A DNA stretch of 64,000 nt from Malaciobacter pacificus (GCF_004214795.1 NZ_CP035928.1:1488001-1552000); one strand, 5' to 3'; counted from the first letter of the stretch, positions 41,280 to 51,754 are shown. A program made the numbers and translations. Notes: a model not told the origin generated them from the sequence alone.

Positions 41280-43964
41280 CTATTTTAATTCTTGCCAAGA
41301 GTCACCAATTGATTTACTAACTTTTAAAGGAACTTTCAAATTATACACATTTTCCATTATCTGTGTCAATTCTTTCGTTATTTCATCCACTTTATTTTCT
41401 TGAATTTCAAAGATTAACTCATCATGTATTTGTAACAAGATTTTCACAGAACTATTATTTTTATATTTTTTATAAATCTCTAACATAGATAATTTAATTA
41501 AATCTGCAGCACTTCCTTGAAATAAAGTATTAACTGATTCTCTTAAATATGCAGCTTTTTGCATTCCATTTGCACTGTCAAAATCAAAAATTCTTTTTCT
41601 TTTTAATAATGTTTTTATGTATCCATGTTGTAAGGCATAATCTTCTATAGAGGCTAAATAATCTTTTACACTCACAAATGCCTCAAAATATGATTCAATA
41701 TATTTTTTAGCCTCTTTAGCTGGAATTCCTAAAGTATCTCCTAATTTTTTACTTCCCATACCATACAATAATCCAAAGTTAATTGATTTTGCAATTGATC
41801 TTTTCAAAGCAGCCTCTTCTTCTCCAAAAATCTTAACTGCTGTTTGATGATGAATATCTAAATCTGCATTAAAAGCTTCAACTAAAGCAGGATCTTCACT
41901 AAAATGAGCAAGAAGTCTTAATTCAATTTGAGAATAATCAATTCCGACTAATTTGTATCCCTTTTTTGGAATAAATGCTGACCTAATTTGTGCCCCTGCT
42001 TCACTCTTAACTGGAATATTTTGTAAATTAGGATTCTTAGAACTTAATCTTCCTGTTGCCGTCCCTGTATGTAAAAATGAAGTATAAACTCTATTTTCAT
42101 CATTTTTTAAACCTAATTCTAAAAGTGGTTCAATATAAGTTGATTGAAGCTTAAATGCTTCTCTATATTTTAAAAGTAAAGGAACAACAGGGTGAGCATC
42201 TATTAAGCCTTGTAAAACAACTTCATTTGTACTATAACCTGTTTTTGTTTTTTTCTTAGTCGGTAAACCTAATGTTTCAAAAAGAATGACCCCTAACTGT
42301 TTAGGTGAATTTATATTAAATTCAACGCCTGCTGTTTCATAAATATCTGAAGTAAGTTTTTGAATATGTTCATTGTTGTTTTTCTTTAACTCTTCAAGCT
42401 TATTAACATCTACTTTTATTCCATTTCTTTCCATCTCTAAAAGTACAGAAATAAAATCAAATTCGTAATCAAATGCAATTTTTAATAAATCTTCATTATT
42501 AGTTTCTTTAAATACTTCTAATTGTTTATTATAAAGTTTTAGAGTCATTAAAGCATCTTCTGCAGCATATTCACAAGCTTTAGCTATGTCAACATTTGAG
42601 AAATCTTCACCTTTCTTTACTATATCTTTAAAAGATATCATTTTATGGTCAAAGTATTTATCTACTTGATAATCTAAACCTACTTTTTCACTTGTGTTTA
42701 AAAGCCATGCTAATATCATAGTATCAGCATATAAATTTAATTCTATATCTAAGTTTTGTTTTACTATTTCAAAATCATATTTAAAGTTTTGTAAAACAAG
42801 TTTATGTCTATTTAACTGGATAATATTTTGTTTTGCACTATCTAAAGATATTTGATTTGGTACACCTAAATAATTATGAGCAATTGGGACATAATAAGCT
42901 TTATTTTCTTCATAAGCAAAAGAGAAACCAACAATTTTTGCATTCTTAACATCCACATCAGTAGTTTCAGTATCAAATGCAACAATTGCATCTCTTGGAA
43001 TAGAATTTATTACAAGTGAAAGTTTACTGTCATCTGTTATTAACTCATATTGAAAATCCTCTTTTGGTTCTTGCTTTTGAGGAATTGAAGTTTTATAGCC
43101 CATTCCATCTTTATTAACTCTATCTAATATCCTATTCATGTCATATTCAATTAAAATGTCTGCAATTTTTAATATTGGATTATCATTGGGTAAAATGAAT
43201 TCATCTAAATTATCAATACAATGACAATCAGTTGACAAGGTAACAAGTTGTTTTGAAATAAAAGCCATCTCTTTACCTTCAGTCAGTAAAGTTTGCCATC
43301 TTTTTTTCTCAATATTTTCTAAATTTGCATAGATATTTTCTAATGTTCCATACTCTTTAATAAGTGCTTCTGCTGTTTTTGCCCCTACTCCTTTAACACC
43401 AGGAACATTATCAGCACTATCTCCAAGTAGTGCTTGATAATCTGTAAACTGATTAGGATGAACACCATATTTATCGAAACATTTTTCTTCATTAATTACA
43501 GTTTTTTTAATTGGATCGAACATATAAACTTTATCATCATCAATTAATTGATATAAATCTTTATCATGGGATACAATTCTAACTTCTAAGCCTTTTTGTT
43601 TTGCATCATGAGCAATTGAAGCTACAATATCATCAGCTTCAAAGCCAGTTTTAATAGCAGTTTTAAACCCCATTTTCTCTATCCATGAAATAGCAATAGG
43701 AAGTTGTTTTAATAAATCTTCTGGAACATCTGGTCTATGAGATTTATATTGGTCATAAATCTCATTTCTAAAAGTATCCCCTTTTGCATCTAGTGCAAAA
43801 ACTATATAATCTGTTTGAAAATCTTTTCCAATATTAGAAACAAAATTCATAAAACCTGTTAATAGTCCTGTAGGGAATCCACTTTTTGATTTAAGTGGTG
43901 GTAGTGCAAAATAGCTTCTAAATAAAAATCCAAATGTATCTATAACTGTAATCGTTTTCTTCAT
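41280..43964 (-). CDS. polA: DNA polymerase I
   Basis: The 894-residue enzyme has all three domains. The 5'-3' exonuclease/FEN domain (1-290) has DADDIVASI-type acidic motifs (GFEADDIVASI, LLGDSADNVPGVKGVG). The 3'-5' proofreading domain (about 310-490) appears intact, with AFDTETTD, QNFKYDFEIV and YAAEDALMTLKLY. The polymerase domain has GRLSSKNPNLQNIPV, DYSQIELRLLAHFSEDP and LLQIHDELIFE. It performs gap filling and RNA-primer removal. It is transcribed toward the response-regulator gene and is divergent from kdsB. Confidence 0.97.
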   Translation of the reverse strand: MKKTITVIDTFGFLFRSYFALPPLKSKSGFPTGLLTGFMNFVSNIGKDFQTDYIVFALDAKGDTFRNEIYDQYKSHRPDVPEDLLKQLPIAISWIEKMGFKTAIKTGFEADDIVASIAHDAKQKGLEVRIVSHDKDLYQLIDDDKVYMFDPIKKTVINEEKCFDKYGVHPNQFTDYQALLGDSADNVPGVKGVGAKTAEALIKEYGTLENIYANLENIEKKRWQTLLTEGKEMAFISKQLVTLSTDCHCIDNLDEFILPNDNPILKIADILIEYDMNRILDRVNKDGMGYKTSIPQKQEPKEDFQYELITDDSKLSLVINSIPRDAIVAFDTETTDVDVKNAKIVGFSFAYEENKAYYVPIAHNYLGVPNQISLDSAKQNIIQLNRHKLVLQNFKYDFEIVKQNLDIELNLYADTMILAWLLNTSEKVGLDYQVDKYFDHKMISFKDIVKKGEDFSNVDIAKACEYAAEDALMTLKLYNKQLEVFKETNNEDLLKIAFDYEFDFISVLLEMERNGIKVDVNKLEELKKNNNEHIQKLTSDIYETAGVEFNINSPKQLGVILFETLGLPTKKKTKTGYSTNEVVLQGLIDAHPVVPLLLKYREAFKLQSTYIEPLLELGLKNDENRVYTSFLHTGTATGRLSSKNPNLQNIPVKSEAGAQIRSAFIPKKGYKLVGIDYSQIELRLLAHFSEDPALVEAFNADLDIHHQTAVKIFGEEEAALKRSIAKSINFGLLYGMGSKKLGDTLGIPAKEAKKYIESYFEAFVSVKDYLASIEDYALQHGYIKTLLKRKRIFDFDSANGMQKAAYLRESVNTLFQGSAADLIKLSMLEIYKKYKNNSSVKILLQIHDELIFEIQENKVDEITKELTQIMENVYNLKVPLKVSKSIGDSWQELK

Positions 43965-43998
43965 ATAATCATCTCTTTCATAGTCTTATTAAAGTATT

Positions 43999-44009
43999 TA
44001 TAATATAAT
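43999..44009 (+). promoter_or_regulatory. overlapping -10 boxes for kdsB
   Basis: Two TATAAT hexamers overlap by one base (43999-44004 and 44004-44009), about 40 bp before the kdsB ATG in the gap divergent from polA. An AAAGGTT ribosome site follows. Confidence 0.4.
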
Positions 44010-44048
44010 ATTATCTCTAAAAATAAGGTTTTATATAAAGGTTAATAA

Positions 44049-44780
44049 ATGATTATAATCCCAGCAAGATTAAATTCTAGTAGGTTTGCAAATAAAATAT
44101 TAGTGGATATTTTAGGTTTACCAATGGTAATTAAAACAGCAAAACAAGTTAGTTCATTAGATAAAGTAGTTATTGCAACTGATTCACAAGAGGTTATTGA
44201 TTTAGCCTCAGAACATGGTTTTGATGCTGTTATGACTTCAAGTGATCATCAAAGTGGTACAGATAGAATAAATGAAGCAGTTAATAAATTAAATTTGAGT
44301 GATGATGAGATTATTGTAAATGTTCAAGCAGATGAGCCTTTTATAGAACCAGAAGTTATTGAAGCTGTAATTAATAGAGTTAAAACAGTCGTTGAAAAAG
44401 ATGAAGATATTATGATTACTTCTTGTTATAAAGAAATTTCATCTGAATTAGCAGATGATTCTAATCATGTAAAAGTTGTATTAGATGAAAATTCAAATGC
44501 AATATATTTTTCAAGGGCAAAAGTTCCATATCATAGAGATCATTATGAGAATGCTGTTTATCATGGACATTTAGGAATTTATGGATTCACAAAAAAATCA
44601 TTAAATGAATTTTGTTCATTAAAACCTTCTAGATTAGAAAACTTAGAAAAGTTAGAACAACTAAGAGCTTTAGATAATAATTATAATATTACGATGGTAA
44701 AAGTTGAATCTAAATCTTTTGGTATTGATACACAAGAAGATTTAAATAATGCATTAAGAATTTTTCAAAATAACTCTTAA
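44049..44780 (+). CDS. kdsB: 3-deoxy-manno-octulosonate cytidylyltransferase
   Basis: KdsB activates Kdo as CMP-Kdo for lipid A-core synthesis. The 243-residue protein has the N-terminal nucleotide-binding motif IIPARLNSSRFANKIL (2-17), ATDSQEV, SSDHQSGTDRINEA (about 61-74) and NVQADEPFI (about 89-97), all diagnostic. YHRDHYENAVYHGHLGIYGF follows near residue 160. It is divergent from polA. The 87-bp gap to the next gene holds a weak hairpin-like AAAGG/CTTT stretch. Confidence 0.96.
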   Translation: MIIIPARLNSSRFANKILVDILGLPMVIKTAKQVSSLDKVVIATDSQEVIDLASEHGFDAVMTSSDHQSGTDRINEAVNKLNLSDDEIIVNVQADEPFIEPEVIEAVINRVKTVVEKDEDIMITSCYKEISSELADDSNHVKVVLDENSNAIYFSRAKVPYHRDHYENAVYHGHLGIYGFTKKSLNEFCSLKPSRLENLEKLEQLRALDNNYNITMVKVESKSFGIDTQEDLNNALRIFQNNS

Positions 44781-44867
44781 ATAAGCTTTATTCTGTAAAT
44801 AGTTTAGTAAAGTAACATTAAAGGTTTTTTATGGAAAACTTTAAATAATTTTTTAATAGGTCAAAAA

Positions 44868-46823
44868 ATGCACTTTGATATACAGGTTAGTAAATCTGCA
44901 CAAAATATACTTAATAACTATTTACAAGAATTAGAAGTTACACTTTTAAATGTTAATTTTAAATATGATTCTGATGTAAATAATAAAGAGGCTCATCACT
45001 TACTAATTATTGATATTGAAGATAATAACCTACACAAAATGGTAGATTTATATATTAAGTCTAATAGATATGTACTTTTTTTAAGTGATAAGTCTAATGT
45101 AAAAGATTATATTTCAAATATAACAAAGTTTGATATTATAAAAAAACCAATAGATTTTGAAGATTTAGTTTTAAAAGTAAAAAACTACACTAACTTTTTA
45201 AATAATGATTTACTACTAAAGCAAGAACAAGAACTTTCTAATTCAATTATAAACAGTATCTCAAATCCTATTTTTATTACAGATGGTAAAAAAGTTTTAT
45301 TTGCTAATGACTATTTTTACAGACTAGTAGGTAAATACTCTTTAAAAGATATTAATAACAAATATGAAGATATAGGAGATTTATTTGAAACTGAAGAGGG
45401 CTTTTTAAACAACATTAAAAAAGATTGGTTAGCACAAATTAGTCATAAAAATTGTAGAGTATCAATTTTTGATAATGAATCATTAAATAAAAAATATTAC
45501 ACTTTACAAAAAATATATTTAACCCATAATCAAACTAATATCATAATTCTCAATGATATTAGTCATGAAATAACTCATAAAAAAGAGCTTTATAATTTAC
45601 TTTACACAGATAACCTTACAAAATTACCAAACAGAGCAAAATTAATAGATGAACTACAACATAAAAGTGTTAAGCTTCAAGCAGTTGCTATTTTAGATAT
45701 AAATTCATTTAAAGAAATTAATGATTTTTTTGGACTTAGAATTGGTGATTATATTTTAAATGAAATATCAAAGCTTATAAATAGTTTTATAGATAAATCA
45801 TGTATGAGGCTTTATAAATTTCCATCGGATACTTATTGTATTACATATACTAAAGATAATCAAAAATTATTTACTAAAGTAATAAAAGAGATACATGAAA
45901 TAATTTATAAAAAAGTATTTCTTATTGATCAGCATGAAATTGATACGAGAATTACTTCAGGTATTTCATTTTCCCACAAAAACAATAAACTAATCACTGC
46001 AGATATTGCTTTACAGTCTGCTAAAAAAGATAATAAAGATTTTGTAATTTTTTATGAAGAGCTTGATAAATTTCAAGAGTATGAAAATAATATGCTTTGG
46101 ACAAAAAAATTAAAAAATGCTTTTTTAGAAGATAAAATTGTTGTTTATTACCAACCTATAGTTAATAATAAAACTTTAAAAATAGAAAAATATGAATGTT
46201 TAGTTAGAATGATAGATGAAAACAATGATGTAATTTCGCCTTTTTTCTTTTTAGATATTTCAAAAAAATCAAAACAATATACTAAAATCACTAAAATAGT
46301 TATAGAAAAAGCTTTTAAAAAATTTAGTAATTTAAATTTTGAATTTACAGTAAATATTTCTTATGAAGATATTGCTGATCCTGACTTTTTAAGATTTATT
46401 AAAAATGCTTTAAAAACTTATTCAGTAAAAGATAAAGTTGTATTTGAAATTTTAGAGGATGAAAATATAAAGAATTATGAACTTTTAATTAATTTTATAA
46501 ATGAGATTAAGAAGTTAGGTTGTAAAGTTGCTATCGATGATTTTGGTTCAGGGTATTCAAATTTTGAACATTTACTAAAAATGAAAGTTGATTATTTAAA
46601 AATAGATGCCTCTTTAATAAAAAATATTGCTATAGATGAAAACTCGTATAAAATCACAAAAACAATTATAGAGTTTGCTAAAAATCTCAATTTACAAACA
46701 GTTGCTGAGTATGTTGAAAATAAAGATATATATAAAATAGTGAAAAATTTAGGTGCAGATTATTCTCAAGGATATTATTTCTCTCAGCCCCTAAAATCTC
46801 CTGAACTATTAAATTTTAAATAA
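44868..46823 (+). CDS. receiver-like/PAS/degenerate GGDEF/EAL protein, probable c-di-GMP phosphodiesterase
   Basis: The 651-residue soluble protein has an N-terminal receiver-like segment (about 1-115, LLIIDIED, IIKKPIDFED). A PAS-like domain follows (about 125-240), then a GGDEF domain (about 245-400) whose signature is lost: YKFPSDTY stands where RxGGDEF should be. The C-terminal EAL domain (about 415-651) has YECLVRM (ECL for EAL), DDFGSGYSNFEHL, VDYLKID, TVAEYVE and QGYYFSQPL. It therefore looks able to hydrolyse c-di-GMP but not to make it. It is alone, convergent with lptB. Confidence 0.85.
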   Translation: MHFDIQVSKSAQNILNNYLQELEVTLLNVNFKYDSDVNNKEAHHLLIIDIEDNNLHKMVDLYIKSNRYVLFLSDKSNVKDYISNITKFDIIKKPIDFEDLVLKVKNYTNFLNNDLLLKQEQELSNSIINSISNPIFITDGKKVLFANDYFYRLVGKYSLKDINNKYEDIGDLFETEEGFLNNIKKDWLAQISHKNCRVSIFDNESLNKKYYTLQKIYLTHNQTNIIILNDISHEITHKKELYNLLYTDNLTKLPNRAKLIDELQHKSVKLQAVAILDINSFKEINDFFGLRIGDYILNEISKLINSFIDKSCMRLYKFPSDTYCITYTKDNQKLFTKVIKEIHEIIYKKVFLIDQHEIDTRITSGISFSHKNNKLITADIALQSAKKDNKDFVIFYEELDKFQEYENNMLWTKKLKNAFLEDKIVVYYQPIVNNKTLKIEKYECLVRMIDENNDVISPFFFLDISKKSKQYTKITKIVIEKAFKKFSNLNFEFTVNISYEDIADPDFLRFIKNALKTYSVKDKVVFEILEDENIKNYELLINFINEIKKLGCKVAIDDFGSGYSNFEHLLKMKVDYLKIDASLIKNIAIDENSYKITKTIIEFAKNLNLQTVAEYVENKDIYKIVKNLGADYSQGYYFSQPLKSPELLNFK

Positions 46824-46845
46824 ACTTAAGAGAAAATAGTTTATT
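46819..46845. terminator. weak hairpin between convergent genes
   Basis: AATAAACT (46819-46826) pairs with AGTTTATT (46838-46845) around an 11-base loop, between the EAL-protein stop and the lptB stop. An A/T-rich short stem. Confidence 0.4.
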
Positions 46846-47566
46846 AAAAACTAAAATCTTCTCCTAAATAATGTTCTCTAACTTGATCATTATTTTTTAT
46901 CTCTTCACTAGTTCCACTTGCAAGTAAAGCCCCTGCTTTCATAACATATGCTCTATCACAAATTTCTAGAGTTTCTCTTACATTATGGTCTGTTATTAAA
47001 ACACCAATATCTATTTTAGTTAATTGATGAATAATCTCTTGAATATCTTTAACAGCGATTGGATCAACTCCTGCAAAAGGTTCATCAAGAAGTAGAAACT
47101 TTGGTTGAGAAACTAAAGCCCTTGCTATTTCTGTTCTTCTTCTCTCACCTCCTGATAAAGAAACACCCTTTCTTTGTCTAATAGGTTCAATATTAAAAAG
47201 TTCAAGTAACTCTTCAACTCTTTTATGTTGTTCATCTTTATCATTTGTAACTATTTGTGCTGCTAACATTAAGTTATCTTCAACAGATAAGTCTTTAAAG
47301 ATAGAAGATTCTTGAGGTAAATATCCAATCCCTTTTAAAGCTCTTTTATGTAAAGGTAAGTTTGTAATATCTTTATCATCGAAATATATTTCACCACTAC
47401 TTGGTCTAACTAATCCACATACAGTATAAAAAGTTGTTGTTTTACCTGCACCATTAGGTCCTAATAAACCTACAATTTCTCCTGAATTAACTTCAAGAGA
47501 AATACCATGAAGTATTTGAGTCTTTTTTATATTTTTAGTAATATCAACTATTCTTAAATTATGCAT
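46844..47566 (-). CDS. lptB: LPS export ABC transporter ATP-binding protein
   Basis: LptB powers extraction of LPS from the inner membrane with LptFG. The 240 residues (ATG at 47566, preferred over a TTG one codon earlier) have Walker [13 protein letters not shown], signature [15 protein letters not shown], Walker [14 protein letters not shown] and [12 protein letters not shown]. The spacing and the [11 protein letters not shown] stretch are specific to LptB rather than to amino-acid transporters. It overlaps tsaE by 8 bp and is the last gene of S4-trpD-tsaE-lptB. Confidence 0.95.
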   Translation of the reverse strand: MHNLRIVDITKNIKKTQILHGISLEVNSGEIVGLLGPNGAGKTTTFYTVCGLVRPSSGEIYFDDKDITNLPLHKRALKGIGYLPQESSIFKDLSVEDNLMLAAQIVTNDKDEQHKRVEELLELFNIEPIRQRKGVSLSGGERRRTEIARALVSQPKFLLLDEPFAGVDPIAVKDIQEIIHQLTKIDIGVLITDHNVRETLEICDRAYVMKAGALLASGTSEEIKNNDQVREHYLGEDFSF

Positions 47567-47975
47567 CAATCTTATATAGCCTTTTATTTTCTAATTTTTC
47601 TATTTCTACAACTAAAACTTTATATCCATAATCATCTAATATATCTTTTAGTTCATCATCTCCCCACTCTACAAAGTGTATTCCCTCTTTTTCAAACTCT
47701 TCTAGCATTCCTAAAGAGATAAATTCACTTAAAGTTTTGTTATATACATCATAGTGATAAATTTTATCAGAATATACAGCTTGAAGAGAAAAAGTTGGAG
47801 AAGTAACTAAATCTTCAAGTTCTAAATACTTAACAAAGTTCTTTACTAAAGTAGTTTTTCCACTTGCTAAATCACCTCTTAAAATTACAACTGTATCTTC
47901 ATCATTTATTTTTTCATCTAAATATTTAACAACTGTATCAATTTCAGATATATCTAATTCAAATTTTTTACTCAA
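47559..47975 (-). CDS. tsaE: tRNA threonylcarbamoyladenosine biosynthesis ATPase TsaE
   Basis: TsaE is the ATPase that resets the TsaB-TsaD complex forming t6A37 in ANN-decoding tRNAs. The 138-residue protein carries the P-loop [16 protein letters not shown] (about 32-47), [10 protein letters not shown] (the Ser-Pro-Thr-Phe motif) and YHYDVYN, then FVEWGD near residue 100. All are typical. It lies 8 bp after trpD and overlaps lptB. No tsaB or tsaD is visible in the window. Confidence 0.93.
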   Translation of the reverse strand: MSKKFELDISEIDTVVKYLDEKINDEDTVVILRGDLASGKTTLVKNFVKYLELEDLVTSPTFSLQAVYSDKIYHYDVYNKTLSEFISLGMLEEFEKEGIHFVEWGDDELKDILDDYGYKVLVVEIEKLENKRLYKIDA

Positions 47976-47983
47976 AATAAATC

Positions 47984-48967
47984 CTACTTTAGTTGATTAG
48001 ATACTTTAATTAATTCATCAAGTTTTTCTTTTGCTTTTCCACTTAAAATTGCATCTTTTGCTATATCGATACCATCTTTCATATCTCTAGCTTTTTCATC
48101 AACTATTAATGCAGCTGCAGTATTTAATAATACAATATCAAGTTTAGCACCCACTAATTTTTTAGATAAAATATCAGAAGTTAATCTTGCATTAAAAGCT
48201 GCATTTGCTCCTACAATATCATCTTTAGATGCCATTTGCATTCCGTAATGTTCTGGGTTAATCTCAAAATCTTCAATTTTTCCATTAAACATTGAAGTAG
48301 CATATGTCACATCAGAAATCGAAATTTCATCCATACCATCATTTGATGAAACCACAATTGATCTTTTTGAATCCAAAAGGTCTAAAGCTGTTGCAATTTT
48401 GTTTATATATGTTTTATCAAATACACCTATTAACTGTTTTGTAACACCTGCTGGATTAGATAATGGTCCTAAGATATTAAATATTGTTCTATGAGGAATA
48501 CTTTTTCTTATAGGCATAATATATTTCATGCACGGATGATGATTTTGTGCAAACATAAATGTAAAGCCTGTATCTTCTAGCATTTTTGCACTATTTTCTA
48601 ATGATAAATTTAAATTAATTCCAAGTGCTTCAAGCATATCAGCACTTCCTGATTTACTTGTGATACTTCTATTTCCATGTTTTGCTACATAAGAACCACA
48701 AGCAGCAAGTAAAATTGAAACTGTTGTTGAGATATTAAAAGAGTTTGATTTATCTCCACCTGTTCCACAATTATCAATCAATTTATCTTGCAAACTATTA
48801 TGAATAGGAAGAGGAATTAAATGATCTCTCATTGCACTTGCAGCACCTGCAATTTCAGCTGCATCTTCACCTCTTTCGTAAAGTTCAACTAAGTACTCTT
48901 TAACTTCATCTTCTGGTAATCTATTTTCAAAAATATCATCAAATTTTAGTTTTGTAGTATTAAACAT
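47984..48967 (-). CDS. trpD: anthranilate phosphoribosyltransferase
   Basis: TrpD couples anthranilate to PRPP in tryptophan synthesis. The 327-residue protein has DNCGTGGDKSNSFNIST (about 68-84, PRPP loop), KHGNRSITSKSGSADMLEALG (anthranilate site; residue count kept short here as KHGNRSITSKSGSADMLE), and FMFAQNHHPCMKYI, RTIFNILGPLSNP. Its start overlaps the S4-protein stop by 8 bp. The other trp genes are absent here, so trpD is a lone member of the pathway in this operon. Confidence 0.95.
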   Translation of the reverse strand: MFNTTKLKFDDIFENRLPEDEVKEYLVELYERGEDAAEIAGAASAMRDHLIPLPIHNSLQDKLIDNCGTGGDKSNSFNISTTVSILLAACGSYVAKHGNRSITSKSGSADMLEALGINLNLSLENSAKMLEDTGFTFMFAQNHHPCMKYIMPIRKSIPHRTIFNILGPLSNPAGVTKQLIGVFDKTYINKIATALDLLDSKRSIVVSSNDGMDEISISDVTYATSMFNGKIEDFEINPEHYGMQMASKDDIVGANAAFNARLTSDILSKKLVGAKLDIVLLNTAAALIVDEKARDMKDGIDIAKDAILSGKAKEKLDELIKVSNQLK

Positions 48968-49214
48968 TTTCTATCCTTTTTACATACTCTTCCATTTTTG
49001 ATTTTGGTGTAGATTTTGTTGTTGGAATTTGTAAAACTTGAAATTTATCACTTCTTTCTAAATATCTAATTTCTATAATATCACCAACTTTTACTTCTTT
49101 TGATTTTTTTACACTTTGGTCATTTATAAAAACAACTTTATGCTCTAGCATGTCTTCAGCAACTGCTCTTCTTTTAGTTATATTTACTGCATTTAAAAAT
49201 TTATCTATTCTCAT
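48960..49214 (-). CDS. S4-domain RNA-binding protein (Hsp15-like)
   Basis: I place the start at the ATG 49214, giving 84 residues that begin MRIDKFLNAVNITKRRAVAE. This is an S4 RNA-binding domain at the usual position, followed by KVGDIIEIRYLERSDKFQVL and a basic C-terminal helix (KSKMEEYVKRIENV). Frames further upstream add a hydrophobic stretch with no homology sense and would enter the argG promoter. Hsp15 binds stalled 50S-tRNA complexes, and a similar role is inferred. It heads the run with trpD and is divergent from argG. Confidence 0.85.
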   Translation of the reverse strand: MRIDKFLNAVNITKRRAVAEDMLEHKVVFINDQSVKKSKEVKVGDIIEIRYLERSDKFQVLQIPTTKSTPKSKMEEYVKRIENV

Positions 49215-49281
49215 AAAGTAGATTATAGCTAAGATTAGATAAAATATGCCCTTAAAAATAATAACAATCATAGGATAGTTT

Positions 49282-50520
49282 ATGAGTAAAAAAGATATCA
49301 ACAAAGTTGTATTAGCTTATAGTGGTGGGCTTGATACATCTATTATTTTAAAATGGCTTCAAGATGAATACAATGCTGAAGTTATTACATTTACTGCTGA
49401 TTTAGGTCAAGGTGAAGAAGTAGAACCAGCAAGAGCAAAAGCTATTGCTTGTGGAATTAAACCTGAAAATGTATTTATATTAGATATTAAAGAAGAATTC
49501 GTAAAAGATTACGTTTTCCCAATGTTTAGAGCAAACGCAATTTATGAGGGTGAGTATTTACTAGGTACTTCAATTGCAAGACCTTTAATTGCTAAAAAAT
49601 TAGTTGAAATTGCAAATGAAAAAGGTGCAGAAGCTGTATCTCATGGAGCAACTGGAAAAGGAAATGACCAAGTTAGATTTGAAATTGGTGCATTAGCATT
49701 AAAACCAGATGTTAAAGTTATCGCTCCTTGGAGAGAATGGGACTTAAACTCAAGAGAAAAATTATTAGCATATGCTAAAGAGCATGGTATTGAAATTTCT
49801 CAAAAACATATTGATAAAGATGGTAACCCAGCAGTATCTCCATACTCTATGGATGCGAACTTACTTCACATCTCTTATGAAGGTTTACATTTAGAGAATC
49901 CAAATAATGAGCCAGAAGAGTCTATGTGGTTATGGACAAACTCACCTGAAAATGCACCTGATGAGGCTGAATATATCACTATAGGATATAAAAATGGTGA
50001 CCCAATTTCAATTAATGGAGAAGAACAATCTCCTGCAATATTATTAGAAAACTTAAATAAACTTGGGAATAAGCACGGTATTGGAAGAATTGATATCGTT
50101 GAAAATAGATATGTTGGTATGAAGGCACGTGGTTGTTATGAAACTCCAGGCGGAACTATCATGTTAAAAGCTCACAGAGCAATTGAGTCTATTTGTTTAG
50201 ATAGAGAAGAGGCTCACTTAAAAGATGAGTTAATGCCTAGATATGCTAAGTTAATTTACCAAGGATACTGGTTCTCACCTGAAAGAGAAATGCTTCAAGC
50301 TGCAATTGATAAAACTCAAGAAAATGTAGAAGGTACAGTTAGATTAAAACTTTACAAAGGAAATGTTTCTGTTGTAGGTAGAGAATCTGAAAAATCATTA
50401 TATGATGATGCTTACTCAACATTTGAAGAAGATGAAGTATATAACCAAAAAGATGCAGAAGGGTTCATTAGACTTAATGCATTAAGATTTATCATCGCTG
50501 GTAAGAAAAACTCAAAATAA
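49282..50520 (+). CDS. argG: argininosuccinate synthase
   Basis: ArgG condenses citrulline and aspartate with ATP in arginine synthesis. The 412-residue protein starts [22 protein letters not shown] with the PP-loop SGGLDTS (about 15-21). It continues with [29 protein letters not shown] and [13 protein letters not shown], then [20 protein letters not shown], all characteristic. Base composition and codon choice look like a highly expressed gene. The promoter must lie in the 67-bp gap from the divergent S4-protein gene. It ends at a clear terminator. Confidence 0.97.
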   Translation: MSKKDINKVVLAYSGGLDTSIILKWLQDEYNAEVITFTADLGQGEEVEPARAKAIACGIKPENVFILDIKEEFVKDYVFPMFRANAIYEGEYLLGTSIARPLIAKKLVEIANEKGAEAVSHGATGKGNDQVRFEIGALALKPDVKVIAPWREWDLNSREKLLAYAKEHGIEISQKHIDKDGNPAVSPYSMDANLLHISYEGLHLENPNNEPEESMWLWTNSPENAPDEAEYITIGYKNGDPISINGEEQSPAILLENLNKLGNKHGIGRIDIVENRYVGMKARGCYETPGGTIMLKAHRAIESICLDREEAHLKDELMPRYAKLIYQGYWFSPEREMLQAAIDKTQENVEGTVRLKLYKGNVSVVGRESEKSLYDDAYSTFEEDEVYNQKDAEGFIRLNALRFIIAGKKNSK

Positions 50521-50527
50521 TTAAAAT

Positions 50528-50551
50528 TAGGGTGAATTTACTTTCACCCTA
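50528..50551 (+). terminator. argG terminator
   Basis: TAGGGTGAA (50528-50536) pairs with TTCACCCTA (50543-50551) around a 6-base loop, starting 8 bp after the argG stop. It separates argG from the peptidase/ligase operon. Confidence 0.7.
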
Positions 50552-50649
50552 TTCTCACATTTAACACTTCAAAAAAACTTTTAATTTTTGTATCCAAATT
50601 GTAATTCTTAAGTATTATGATTGTTTCACTAAAACTTGTGGAACAAAAT

Positions 50650-51738
50650 ATGAATTATCTAAATGATTTAGAACAACTGATTAAAATCAACTCATATACA
50701 AAAAATAAACAAGGTGTAGATGAAGTTTCAAAACTTATGTCTACTTGGCTTGAAGAATTAAACTTCTCAACTATTATCTATGAAAGAGAAAACATAGGTA
50801 ATCATATTTTATTTAAATCTACAAAAACTACAGGTACAAAAATACTACTTTTAGGACACAATGACACTGTTTTCCCACCTAATACTTATGAAGGTTTTTC
50901 AAAAGATGATAGATGGATTTATGGACCTGGTGTTTGTGATATGAAAGGTGGAAATATTGTTGCACTAGAATCACTTAGAAATTTATTTAATCAAAATGGA
51001 AAAATCGAAAATATTGACTTCTTATTAGTTAGTGATGAAGAGACAGGAAGTGATGATTCTAAATTACTTACAAGTGAACTTGCAAAAGATTATGATTTGT
51101 GTTTTGTTTTTGAAGCAGCTGGAGCAAATCTTGAAGTTGTTACAGCAAGAAAAGGTGTAGGAACTTTTAAAATAAATATTACTGGAATTGCTGCTCATGC
51201 TGGAAATCACTATGATAAAGGTAGTGATGCAAACTTAGAAGCTAGTTATAAACTGCAAGAACTAATAAAACTTACAAACCTTAAATTAGGAACTACTGTA
51301 AATGTAGGAAAAATTAATGGTGGTATTGGAGCAAATACTATTTCTCCTACTTGCGAATTACTTTTAGAGATTAGATATACAACAACAGATGAGAAAAATA
51401 GAGTTTTAGAAGCTTTAAAAACTATTACTAATACAGCTTATGTCAAGGGAACAACTTCTATTTTAAGTGGTGATATTCAAAGAGATGTTATGGAAGAAAA
51501 TAAAAAACAACTTGAACTTATAAAAGAGATTGAAAAAATTGCAGAGACAAAAATATTTACTGAAAAAAGAGGTGGTGTTAGTGATGCAAATATAGTATCA
51601 AGTTGTGGGGTAACTACACTTGATGGTTTTGGTCCATTTGGTGATGGAGACCATACTATTAAAGAAAGAGCATTAATAACCAGCTTTGAACAAAGAATTC
51701 AACTAATGACAAAAATATTAAATCACTATCAAATCTAA
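50650..51738 (+). CDS. M20-family metallopeptidase (CPG2/ArgE-like)
   Basis: I favour the ATG at 50650 (362 residues), which follows GGAAC by a good distance; an in-frame ATG at 50617 lacks a ribosome site and overlaps a possible -10. The di-zinc site is complete: His70 and Asp72 (LGHNDTVFPP), Asp97 (GVCDMKGG), catalytic Glu130-Glu131 (SDEETGS), and the final His in GDGDHTIKE. The lid/dimerisation domain lies about residues 170-280 (GIAAHAGNHYDKG). Relatives include glutamate carboxypeptidase G2, which removes C-terminal Glu. It is the first gene of a four-gene run with two ATP-grasp ligases and an M14 carboxypeptidase. Confidence 0.85.
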   Translation: MNYLNDLEQLIKINSYTKNKQGVDEVSKLMSTWLEELNFSTIIYERENIGNHILFKSTKTTGTKILLLGHNDTVFPPNTYEGFSKDDRWIYGPGVCDMKGGNIVALESLRNLFNQNGKIENIDFLLVSDEETGSDDSKLLTSELAKDYDLCFVFEAAGANLEVVTARKGVGTFKINITGIAAHAGNHYDKGSDANLEASYKLQELIKLTNLKLGTTVNVGKINGGIGANTISPTCELLLEIRYTTTDEKNRVLEALKTITNTAYVKGTTSILSGDIQRDVMEENKKQLELIKEIEKIAETKIFTEKRGGVSDANIVSSCGVTTLDGFGPFGDGDHTIKERALITSFEQRIQLMTKILNHYQI

Positions 51739-51754
51739 AAAGGAAGTAAACTAA

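Noticed and set aside
49215-49304. Longer N-terminus (30 extra residues) for the S4-domain protein
   Set aside because: The extension is hydrophobic, unlike S4 proteins, and overlaps the argG start. The ATG at 49214 gives the standard S4 beginning.
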